Positions 25,102 to 32,614 of a stretch of DNA of 64,000 bases are shown piece by piece. The stretch covers positions 248,001 through 312,000 of the forward strand of contig NZ_MAXC01000001.1 in assembly GCF_001693485.1 (NCBI RefSeq), given 5' to 3'. Each line of letters starts with the position of its first letter. Position 1 is the stretch's first letter. A program made the position numbers and the translations under genes. This DNA comes from Bradyrhizobium sp. LMTR 3 (GTDB taxonomy: Bacteria; Pseudomonadota; Alphaproteobacteria; Rhizobiales; Xanthobacteraceae). A model generated the notes under the pieces. That model did no database searches. It had not been told where the DNA came from and saw only the letters and a list, made by a program, of their open reading frames with translations.

Positions 25102-26742
25102 GTGACTGCCCCCAATCCCGCTGCCGGCAAACCGGTCGATCCCGCCTCCCTCGTCAACGTACCGCGGTTGATAACGGCCTATTTTGCATCGAAACCGGAT
25201 CCGTCCGATCCCACCCAGCGCGTTGCGTTCGGCACCTCGGGCCATCGCGGGACGTCGTTGAAGAACTCGTTCAATGAAAATCATATCCTGGCAACCACGC
25301 AGGCGATTTGCGACTATCGCCGCGAGACCGGACTGACCGGTCCGCTATTCATCGGCATCGATACCCATGCGCTGGCCGAGCCGGCGCTGGCAAGCGCGGT
25401 AGAGGTGTTTGCCGCCAACGGCGTCGACATCATGATTGACGAGGGCGGCGGCTATACGCCGACGCCCGTCATCTCGCATGCAATCCTGAGTTACAACAAG
25501 GGACGAACGAGTGGACTTGCCGATGGCGTTGTCATCTCGCCCTCACACAATCCGCCAGACGATGGCGGGTACAAATATAACCCGCCGCATGGCGGCCCGG
25601 CCGATACCGACGTAACGGCCAGGGTTGAGAAGGCTGCCAATACCTACATCGAAGCCGACATGAAGGGCGTTGCGCGGATGCCGTATGAGCGCGCCCGCAA
25701 GGCGCCATCGACGAATCTGCACGACTACATCCGTCCCTATGTCGCCGATCTCGGCAATACCGTGGACATGGCGTTGATCAAATCATCCGGCGTGAGAATC
25801 GGGATCGATCCGCTGGGCGGCGCCGCCGTTCACTACTGGCAGCCGCTGATCGAGCATTACGGGATCAACGCAACTGTCGTGAACGACGCCGTCGACCCGA
25901 CGTTTCGCTTCATGACGGCGGACTGGGATGGAAAGATCCGGATGGATTGTTCGTCTCCGTTCGCGATGGCAAGCCTGATCCAGATGCGCGACAGATTTGA
26001 CGTCGCCTTCGCCAACGATACCGACGCCGATCGGCACGGCATCGTGACCCGCACCGGCGGGCTGATGAATCCGAACCATTTTCTCGCGACGGCGATCGCG
26101 TACCTGTTCGCGCATCGGCCGCAATGGGGCAGCAAGGCCGCGATCGGCAAGACCATCGTCTCCAGTTCGATCATCGACCGTGTCGCGAAGAAGCTGAACC
26201 GCAAGCTGGTCGAAACCCCGGTCGGTTTCAAATGGTTCGTCGAAGGCCTTGGCACGGGCGGCTTCGGCTTCGCGGGCGAGGAAAGCGCCGGCGCGTCGTT
26301 CCTCAAGCGCGATGGCTCGGTCTGGACGACCGACAAGGACGGCATGGTGATGGGGCTGCTCGCCGCCGAAATGCTCGGTCGCACCGGCCGCGATCCGAGC
26401 CAGCAGTTTGCGGCCCTGACCGCCGAACTCGGCGTGCCCTTCTATGAGCGGATCGACGTGCCGGCGACGCCAAAACAGAAGAACGCGCTAAAGGCACTCG
26501 GACCGGAGCAGCTCAACATGCACCAGCTTGCCGGTGAACCGGTCAGCGCGATTCGGACCCAGGCGCCGGGTAACGATCAATCGTTCGGTGGCATCAAGGT
26601 GGAGTCCGAGGCGGGATGGTTCGCCGCGCGGCCATCGGGCACCGAAGATGTCTACAAGATCTATGCCGAGAGTTTTCGGGACCAGAATCACCTGAAGACG
26701 ATTCAGCAGGATGCCCAGCGGGCCATCGCAAAGGCTTTCTGA
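25102..26742 (+). CDS. pgm: Phosphoglucomutase (alpha-D-glucose phosphate-specific)
   Basis: This 546-aa cytoplasmic enzyme interconverts glucose 1-phosphate and glucose 6-phosphate. All four active-site loops are visible: VISPSHNPPDDGGYKYNPP with the phosphoserine Ser148, the metal loop ANDTDADRHG, the sugar-binding GEESAGASF and the phosphate-binding RPSGTEDVYKIYAE near the C-terminus. Length and N-terminus VAFGTSGHRG match the PgmA type. The GTG at 25102 follows GAGG. It stands alone, without glycogen genes beside it. Confidence 0.95.
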   Translation: MTAPNPAAGKPVDPASLVNVPRLITAYFASKPDPSDPTQRVAFGTSGHRGTSLKNSFNENHILATTQAICDYRRETGLTGPLFIGIDTHALAEPALASAVEVFAANGVDIMIDEGGGYTPTPVISHAILSYNKGRTSGLADGVVISPSHNPPDDGGYKYNPPHGGPADTDVTARVEKAANTYIEADMKGVARMPYERARKAPSTNLHDYIRPYVADLGNTVDMALIKSSGVRIGIDPLGGAAVHYWQPLIEHYGINATVVNDAVDPTFRFMTADWDGKIRMDCSSPFAMASLIQMRDRFDVAFANDTDADRHGIVTRTGGLMNPNHFLATAIAYLFAHRPQWGSKAAIGKTIVSSSIIDRVAKKLNRKLVETPVGFKWFVEGLGTGGFGFAGEESAGASFLKRDGSVWTTDKDGMVMGLLAAEMLGRTGRDPSQQFAALTAELGVPFYERIDVPATPKQKNALKALGPEQLNMHQLAGEPVSAIRTQAPGNDQSFGGIKVESEAGWFAARPSGTEDVYKIYAESFRDQNHLKTIQQDAQRAIAKAF

Positions 26743-27003
26743 TTGTCGCGCCGTGAGGCGGTTGGGAGATGTCTAACGGGCAAATGCCGGACCGCCACGG
26801 GACGGCAGAATATTGCATATTGCGCCCGGCTGCGCGGCCTGCACCAGTTCGGCACAGCCTGGAACCGGAACGGAATTTCAGGTTGCGCTTGCGATCACGC
26901 TGAAATCACGAGAGCCCACGCAGTGTTAAGCTCGGGAGTTAGCTGCCAGCAAGCCGTACCGAACGGGCGGCCTGTGAGCTATCGCGAGGTACCGGGGGAT
27001 GAA

Positions 27004-27330
27004 ATGAGTGCGGAATCGGTTGTCTACTATCTGAATCGCGTGCCGGAGAGCGATCCGAATGACCAAACCGAATGGCTTATAACGGCATTGGGACAGTATA
27101 CCGGCGCGGAATTGCGCGAGCTGCTCTATGTAGCGGAGGAACCTGGGTTCTTTGAATTAATGCGCGGGCTGTTTGCGCTTTCGGATGAGAGCCGTGCCGC
27201 CCTGCAGCATTTCCTCGAAGCCGGTCACCCGTCCGCCATGAAGGCGGCGATCGACCCGAAGGGCCGGTTGACAATCGAGCACGTCACCGAGGAGAAGCGG
27301 ATAAAATTGCTTCCCAGGATCGCAAACTAG
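27004..27330 (+). CDS. Hypothetical protein (108 aa)
   Basis: I do not recognise this protein. It begins MSAESVVYYLNRVPESDPND and contains a predicted helical stretch (GAELRELLYVAEEPGFFELMRGLFALSDES) and a basic end. It has no signal peptide or membrane segment. A GGGGGA site lies five bases before the ATG at 27004; a GTG ten codons earlier is in frame. It precedes a small XRE regulator by 62 bases. The 261 bp upstream hold no gene; an AT-rich GAATATTGCATATTGC patch near 26810 may be its promoter. Confidence 0.6.
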   Translation: MSAESVVYYLNRVPESDPNDQTEWLITALGQYTGAELRELLYVAEEPGFFELMRGLFALSDESRAALQHFLEAGHPSAMKAAIDPKGRLTIEHVTEEKRIKLLPRIAN

Positions 27331-27392
27331 TGCCTGAGTCTCCCTGAGGTTGTGCTAAGGTCTCCCGGCTTGAATAGCTGCGGAGCTTGCCG

Positions 27393-27644
27393 ATGGCGAC
27401 GAGGAAGTCTGGCCCGCTCGATGCGATGGTGGGCGCCAGGATTCGCATGTTTCGCGTCGACCGCGGCATCAGCCAAACCATGTTTGCGGAACGCATCGGC
27501 GTGACTTTTCAACAGGTGCAGAAATACGAGCGGAGCGCCGACCGGGTTGGCGCGAGCCGACTGGCGCAAATCGCTTCGGTGCTCGGCGTTTCGGTCGGTG
27601 AGTTGTTCGAATCTTCCCGGCCCGGATCTCCCGGCTTGAATTGA
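27393..27644 (+). CDS. XRE-family helix-turn-helix regulator (83 aa)
   Basis: This small DNA-binding protein has a single HTH_3 domain: GARIRMFRVDRGISQTMFAERIGVTFQQVQKYERSADRVGASRLAQIASVLGVSVGELF. The helix pair ISQTMFAERIGVTFQQVQKYE is typical of Cro/C1-type proteins of rhizobia. There is no C-terminal effector domain. The ATG at 27393 follows GGAG at seven bases. Its target is unknown; it may regulate itself or the preceding hypothetical gene. Confidence 0.85.
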   Translation: MATRKSGPLDAMVGARIRMFRVDRGISQTMFAERIGVTFQQVQKYERSADRVGASRLAQIASVLGVSVGELFESSRPGSPGLN

Positions 27645-27880
27645 CCAGTTTATTTGCTCGCAGAGTCGGGCGCCTTGCGCGTTCTCAAGGCCTTGCACGA
27701 ATGACCAGCGTGCGACGTCGCGTCGCCAAGCTGGTTGAAAGCATCTGCGATCGAACGGCCGGGGTGAAGCCACGGTTGCGCGGCTGAATACTGTCGATCG
27801 CGGTGATCGGCGGAGGTTTCCCTCGCGGGGATAGCCTTCCATAGAAGGCGTGCGGCAACCTCGTGCCGCCCCGTTTCTGC

Positions 27881-28009
27881 CTAGAGCGTTTTCCAGCGAA
27901 AGCCTGCCCCGGACTTGATCCGGGGTGGATGCCGGTTCGCGTCAAGAAAACGCGTCAAAACAAGAATCGAGAGCCCGGTTCTGATTCAATCAGAACCGAA
28001 AGGCTCTAG
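27881..28009. repeat. Bradyrhizobial intergenic palindromic repeat, copy B
   Basis: This copy is the reverse of the element at 5771-5868. It begins CTAGAGCGTTTTCCAGCGAA, has CGGTTCGCGTCAAGAAAACG and GCGTCAAAACAAGAAT, and ends with an imperfect palindrome around GGTTCTGATTCAATCAGAACC. It also carries an inserted hairpin, CCCCGGACTTGATCCGGGG, at 27907-27925, absent from copy A. The gap 27645-28022 holds no gene besides this element. Confidence 0.75.
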
Positions 28010-28022
28010 TCCGATCGCGGCT

Positions 28023-28577
28023 TCAGCCGGTCGCGCGAATCGCAAACCGCTCCGGCGGCCTGCTGCCGGGAATGAATTCGCCGATCCAGTCTCGGCGCGT
28101 TGCTTCGATGTGCCAGGACATCGCCTCAGCAGAATAGGGTGCCGGATCGGGAATGTCCTTGCGGATCTCTTTGCCGTCGAGCCAGCCGCAGCTATGCGAA
28201 TAGCGCGTCTTGCAAACGAGATGGACATCGCCGTGATCCTGCAGCAGCACGTATCCGTCGGCCGGAAAAAACGTGCCGGCAAGCTCGATCGCAGCAGGCA
28301 ACTGGCGCACCAGCAGGAATGTGCTGGTGGATTGCGTCTCCGATTCGGAAACCAGCACGCCGACCAGGCTGTGGATTGGTGCGATCGCCTGCGGTGCAAC
28401 CAATGCGAGAGGCTCCGTGATCGGGCCGGCTGTCGCAATCGAAAGATATTCACCCTCCGGTCCCCAACGGCAGGCAATCAGCCACTCACGGCTGCGGCTA
28501 CGAATCAAGGTCGGCTTGGCGTAATCCGATCGAGCAATATCTGCTGCCATGGCTATGACGAAGGCTTTCGCGAGCAT
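28023..28577 (-). CDS. Hypothetical protein divergent from YcaO (184 aa)
   Basis: I do not recognise a domain. The N-terminus MLAKAFVIAMAADIARSDYA is followed by a mixed sequence with LATAGPITEPLALVAP-like segments, FFPADGYVLLQDHGDVHLVC and HSCGWLDGKEIRKDIPDP. No clear signal peptide or membrane helix follows. It is transcribed away from the YcaO gene, with only 69 bp between the starts, so the two likely share a regulatory region. Possible roles (accessory, substrate-related or self-protection) are speculation. Confidence 0.6.
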   Translation of the reverse strand: MLAKAFVIAMAADIARSDYAKPTLIRSRSREWLIACRWGPEGEYLSIATAGPITEPLALVAPQAIAPIHSLVGVLVSESETQSTSTFLLVRQLPAAIELAGTFFPADGYVLLQDHGDVHLVCKTRYSHSCGWLDGKEIRKDIPDPAPYSAEAMSWHIEATRRDWIGEFIPGSRPPERFAIRATG

Positions 28578-28646
28578 AAGTTTCCTCCAGGGCGAGGGCG
28601 GACTGGCCTCACGTCCGGAGTCTGCACGTCAAGTCGTGAGGTCACC

Positions 28647-30008
28647 GTGAGCGGTACCGAAAATTCGATGCAGGAATTGTTCGCGCGCGCTGCATCGTTG
28701 CTTCTTGGCAACGATGTGGACGCGGCCGGCGATCACGACGCCAGACTCATCCTTCAGGCGCTGGAATATGCCGAGGAATCCGGCAACGGGATTGATTCGC
28801 AGCTCGCCAATCGCGCTCATTTGCTGATCGCTGCTTCCCGATTTGCGCGCGTGTTCGAACTGGCCTCGCCCGATGCGCCCGGCCTGATCAGCTTTGGCGC
28901 GCAATTCGATCCAGCGCTTGCCGATCCCTTGCATGAGGAAAGCCCGATAGTCGGCGTTTCCGGCGTCGGTCTGACGTTGCGGGACGCGTTTCAGAGCTGC
29001 ATCGGCGAGGGCGTCGAATACCTCTCTCAATTGCAGACCGGAACCGACCTGTTGCTCAAACCCGGCGTCGACGATTGGGCCGGAAAACTCGGTCCGAAGG
29101 CGCTGGAGTTGGTCGCAGCCCTTTCGGAGCGCCGCATGCAACCGGAGCGAGCGCTTTCCTGGTGTCGCGCGACGCGACTGACCGACGGCGGCGAGGTGTT
29201 GCTTCCGGCGGACATCTGCCTGCGTCGGCCGCCAGCGCAGCGCGAGTTTGCGCCGCCGTTCCCGCTGAGCATCGGATCGGCAGCCGGTCCGTCGCGGGAC
29301 GCCGCAGCGCTGCATGGCCTGTTGGAATTGATCGAGCGCGATGCTGCCAGCCTGTGGTGGCGAGGCGGTCAGTTGCCACGATCGATTTCGCCGCAGCATG
29401 AAGCAGGTATCGCGGCGGAAGGTTTGTTGCGGCAGGTCCGGCACGGCGCATCGGTGCCACGCCGGACATGGCTGCTCGATATTACGACGGAAATCGGCGT
29501 GCCCTGCGTCGCTGCGGTCTCCTGCCGGGCGGACGGTTCCGGCTTCGCCTTCGGTCTCGCCGCGCGGCCGTCCCTCGAGGCCGCGGTCCGCTCGGCGATT
29601 CTGGAAATGTGCCAGCTCGAACTGGCCGACGCCGTCGTCGCCGCCAAACGCGGTGAACGCGGCGATGACGCGCTCAACGCACAGGATCGCATCCACCTGC
29701 AGCGCGCGGCGATCGATGCCGACGAGTGCAGATTGCTGCAGCCGGTCGCGGAGTGCGCGGCCCACCCGCCCTTTCCGGCAACTGAAGCGAGCGTCATATT
29801 TGGATTGATCGTACAGCGTTTGGAAAAGCTCGGAATCGAGACGTTCTACCTCGAACTCACGCGCCCGCGTTTTGCCATTCCAGTGATCCGCGTGATTGCC
29901 CCGGGCCTGCAACTTGAGCCATCCGAAATCGTCACGGCCAGGCTGCAGGATGCGATGGCGCGAACCGGCGGCGGCGCAACCTATACCGGGGGTGTCTCTT
30001 TGATATAG
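28647..30008 (+). CDS. YcaO-domain protein (ATP-dependent cyclodehydratase/thioamidation family)
   Basis: This 453-aa protein has the YcaO ATP-binding acidic motifs in order: CIGEGVEYLSQL (about 119-129), GLLELIERDAASLWW (about 224-238) and SAILEMCQLELA (about 317-328). YcaO enzymes phosphorylate backbone amides and form azolines, thioamides or amidines in peptides. The C-terminus is TYTGGVSLI, without the Pro-rich tail of azoline cyclodehydratases. No E1-like partner, TfuA or nitroreductase-type dehydrogenase is adjacent. The GTG start has GAGG six bases upstream. A BTAD regulator starts 39 bp downstream, probably in the same operon. The substrate is unknown. Confidence 0.85.
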   Translation: MSGTENSMQELFARAASLLLGNDVDAAGDHDARLILQALEYAEESGNGIDSQLANRAHLLIAASRFARVFELASPDAPGLISFGAQFDPALADPLHEESPIVGVSGVGLTLRDAFQSCIGEGVEYLSQLQTGTDLLLKPGVDDWAGKLGPKALELVAALSERRMQPERALSWCRATRLTDGGEVLLPADICLRRPPAQREFAPPFPLSIGSAAGPSRDAAALHGLLELIERDAASLWWRGGQLPRSISPQHEAGIAAEGLLRQVRHGASVPRRTWLLDITTEIGVPCVAAVSCRADGSGFAFGLAARPSLEAAVRSAILEMCQLELADAVVAAKRGERGDDALNAQDRIHLQRAAIDADECRLLQPVAECAAHPPFPATEASVIFGLIVQRLEKLGIETFYLELTRPRFAIPVIRVIAPGLQLEPSEIVTARLQDAMARTGGGATYTGGVSLI

Positions 30009-30047
30009 ACTGGCGGGAATTAACCAACCGGTTCCGGAAACCGTTGC

Positions 30048-32153
30048 ATGCCGGTCAGCGCAAACGCCATAACAGCAGACGAGGCCACGGTGGCGCCCGA
30101 AAGCGCCCCGCGCCTGTCGGTATCGCTGGTTGGGCGGCTCGGCGTGCGGTTCAATGGCCGGCCTATCGAACTGCGAACCCGTAAGGCTGGCGCGGTTCTG
30201 AGTTATCTGGCGTTATTGGAATCGAAGCAGGAGAGCCGCGAACGGCTGGTCGGCCTGCTCTGGAGTCGTTCGGACGAGGAAAAGGCGCGCGCCTCGCTGC
30301 GCCAGGTCGTGCGCGAACTGCGGTCGATGCTGGAGGAGGCCGGATATGACGGCTTCGTCGCGGAACGGCTGATGATCGGCATCGACGTCGGACGAATCGA
30401 AGTCGACATCGAAAGCGTGATTCAACTCGCTGAAGGTGGACGCGTTCACCCGCTGCTGCTCGATACGCCGCAGCTTGACGGGCGGTTGCTCGAAGGAATG
30501 GACGATCTCGACCCGTCATTCCGGGTTTGGGTGCTGGCCAAGCGGCAGACCATCCACGAACGGCTGATGCGAAATCTCGACGAAGGCTTGACCTCCGCAA
30601 GCGTTCCCGCCGACGCCAAGAAGAGGATCGCCGCTGCGATCGTCAATCTCGATCCGACCCATGAACATGCCTGCCGCTATCTGATGCGGGCGCATGCGGA
30701 AGAAGGCGATGTCGCCGGCGCGCTGCGCATCTACAAGGCGCTGTGGGATCTTTTGGATCGCGACTACGCCATGGAGCCGTCGTCGGCCACCGAAGAGCTC
30801 GTCGCGAACATCAAGCTCGGCATTCTGGAGCGCGCGCCCGCCGATCGGGCCGCATCGGCAGCGAATGACGAATTCGCCGTCAGGATGGTCAGAGCGGCCG
30901 CTCTCCAGCCGGTGGCCCCGATGCCGCCACCGGCCAATGCGCCTGCCAAGACGCGCCTGGTGCTGCGGCCCTTTGCGATGCACGGCGTCGATGAGGACCA
31001 CAGCCATCTGGTGCAGGGGTTCTCCCAGCATCTCGCGGCCTGTCTCGTGCGCTTCCGGGAATGGAGCGTCGTCGATCGTCCTCCGGCGGCCCTCGTGCTT
31101 CCGGCGGGTACGGCTCCGCAATACTGCATCGAGACCACCGCCTATCAGGCGGGTGCCGAAATCAACATCGTGATGGTGCTCCGGGACGATACCACCGGGA
31201 TTTACGTCTGGAGCGAAAGCTTCCGGCTCGGCCTCGGCAACTGGTTCGAAACACAGCAGCGCATCATCCGCCGGATCGCCACCTCGCTGAACGTGCAGCT
31301 CTCGACCGAACGGTTGATGCGGTTGGCCGGCGAGCCCGACGTGTCGCTCGATCTGCATGACCGCTGGCTGCGCGGACAGAACCTCATGTCGAAGTTCGAT
31401 CCCGAAAGCTGGCGGCGGGCAGTCGCCATCTTCCGCGATGCGATCCGCGACAATCCGGGCTTCTCGCCCTGCTACAGCAGCCTCGTGCAGATGAACAACA
31501 TCGAGCATTTCGTGCATCCGGGCATGTTCCGCGATCTCGACAAGGCGCGGGCAACACTCGAACTTGCAAAGACCGCCGTTCAACTCGATCCCGTCGATTC
31601 AAGGGCGCATCTATGCTGCGGCTGGTCCTATATGATGGCCCTTCGGGAAACCGAAGCTGCGCCGCACATGCAGCTTGCCTGCGAACTCAACGACAACGAT
31701 CCGTGGACGTTGCTATCGAGCGCGCACTATGACGCGTTCTGCGGTTCGATCGAGCAGGCCCGGCAGCGAGCCGAGCAGTCGCTCGCGCTGTCACCGGCGC
31801 CGTCGTATCTCGAATGGAGTTACCATTGCATCATCCGCTTCTTGACAGGCGACTATGCGGGCGCGCTCGACGCCTATGACCGCACGCATGACGTCGTGCC
31901 GATCCTGCCCGCGTGGCGGGCGGCGGCGCTGTTCTATCTGGGGGAGCGCGAAATGGCGCGGGAACAGGCGCAGCGGTTCGCGAACGGGCTGCGCTCTTTC
32001 TGGGTTGGACAATTGGCCCCCACCGACGAGGCCGTGACGCGCTGGGTTCTACAGGCCCATCCGATCAGTGTCGGCGAGCGATGGGACGCCCTCCGCCACG
32101 GCTTGCGTGGCGCAGGGCTTCCAGTCGACGGTATCGTCCAGCTTTCCGCTTAG
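30048..32153 (+). CDS. BTAD/SARP-type transcriptional regulator with C-terminal repeats
   Basis: This 701-aa protein has an N-terminal winged-helix domain (LSVSLVGRLGVRFNGRPIELRTRKAGAVLSYLAL, residues about 23-56). A bacterial transcriptional activator domain follows (about 125-260, with YLMRAHAEEGDVAGALRIYKAL). The middle part has LRPFAMHGVDEDHSHLVQGF, resembling adenylate-cyclase-like N-terminal regions of CadC/SARP proteins. The C-terminal third is TPR-like (AQLDPVDSRAHLCCGWSYMM-type helices). SARP-like regulators bind direct repeats phased at 11 bp. It follows the YcaO gene and ends nine bases from the converging 136-aa gene. It is the only obvious regulator of this locus. Confidence 0.85.
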   Translation: MPVSANAITADEATVAPESAPRLSVSLVGRLGVRFNGRPIELRTRKAGAVLSYLALLESKQESRERLVGLLWSRSDEEKARASLRQVVRELRSMLEEAGYDGFVAERLMIGIDVGRIEVDIESVIQLAEGGRVHPLLLDTPQLDGRLLEGMDDLDPSFRVWVLAKRQTIHERLMRNLDEGLTSASVPADAKKRIAAAIVNLDPTHEHACRYLMRAHAEEGDVAGALRIYKALWDLLDRDYAMEPSSATEELVANIKLGILERAPADRAASAANDEFAVRMVRAAALQPVAPMPPPANAPAKTRLVLRPFAMHGVDEDHSHLVQGFSQHLAACLVRFREWSVVDRPPAALVLPAGTAPQYCIETTAYQAGAEINIVMVLRDDTTGIYVWSESFRLGLGNWFETQQRIIRRIATSLNVQLSTERLMRLAGEPDVSLDLHDRWLRGQNLMSKFDPESWRRAVAIFRDAIRDNPGFSPCYSSLVQMNNIEHFVHPGMFRDLDKARATLELAKTAVQLDPVDSRAHLCCGWSYMMALRETEAAPHMQLACELNDNDPWTLLSSAHYDAFCGSIEQARQRAEQSLALSPAPSYLEWSYHCIIRFLTGDYAGALDAYDRTHDVVPILPAWRAAALFYLGEREMAREQAQRFANGLRSFWVGQLAPTDEAVTRWVLQAHPISVGERWDALRHGLRGAGLPVDGIVQLSA

Positions 32154-32162
32154 CTGATTGGC

Positions 32163-32573
32163 TTAGGCACAAAGGCTGAGCGTGTAGTCGCCGATGCGTT
32201 CGGCGTGCACCTTGAACTTGTCTTCCTCCGGGATCACCGGATCGATGCCGTTGAACAGCCGCTTGTAGAACGGCGGTAGCGGATAGGTCGATCCGGGCTG
32301 GTTGAGCAGCGCCTCGGAATCCTCGATCATCACCTTCGGTGGCAACTTCACTGTGATCGTGTCCTGCTCCTGCGCCACGAATTTGATGTGCTTGAAGCGA
32401 TCAGGCACGGTGGCGAATACTTGAGCCTTGGCTAGTTGCTCCTTGAATTCTTCCACGGTCTCGGGCAGCGGATAGGTATTATCATCCTCAAGATAGTTTG
32501 TGCCGGTAGCCCAGGTCTTTACCAGTTTGCCCCACCGCTCATGGTTGCTTACTTGTAGCCTTTCGATGCGCAT
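32163..32573 (-). CDS. Unknown 136-aa protein with a single penultimate Cys
   Basis: No domain is recognised. The protein starts MRIERLQVSNHERWGKLVKT, is charged in the middle, and has a repeated LP-rich flavour: NTYPLPETVEE and STYPLPPFYKRLF. It ends RIGDYTLSLCA; the Cys at position 135 is the only one. AGGAG lies seven to eight bases before the ATG at 32573; a longer frame starting at 32618 overlaps the peroxidase stop. It follows the peroxidase gene by 41 bp and is surely cotranscribed. A YcaO-modified peptide usually has Cys/Ser/Thr near its C-terminus, so a substrate role is possible but unproven. Confidence 0.7.
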   Translation of the reverse strand: MRIERLQVSNHERWGKLVKTWATGTNYLEDDNTYPLPETVEEFKEQLAKAQVFATVPDRFKHIKFVAQEQDTITVKLPPKVMIEDSEALLNQPGSTYPLPPFYKRLFNGIDPVIPEEDKFKVHAERIGDYTLSLCA

Positions 32574-32614
32574 GGTTTTACTCCTCGGGGTTGCGCGAGA
32601 CGGAACAATTCCGC

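Noticed and set aside
27915..28646. In-frame extension of the YcaO protein to 697 aa.
   Set aside because: The extension runs through the palindromic repeat and antisense to the 184-aa gene; the GTG at 28647 has a good ribosome binding site and gives the normal YcaO size.
28634..28651. Treating the TCGTGAG/CCGTGAG pair at the YcaO start as a firm SARP operator.
   Set aside because: The pair overlaps the ribosome binding site and start codon, so GAGG and GTG sequence constraints could produce it by chance; it is only mentioned as a possible echo.
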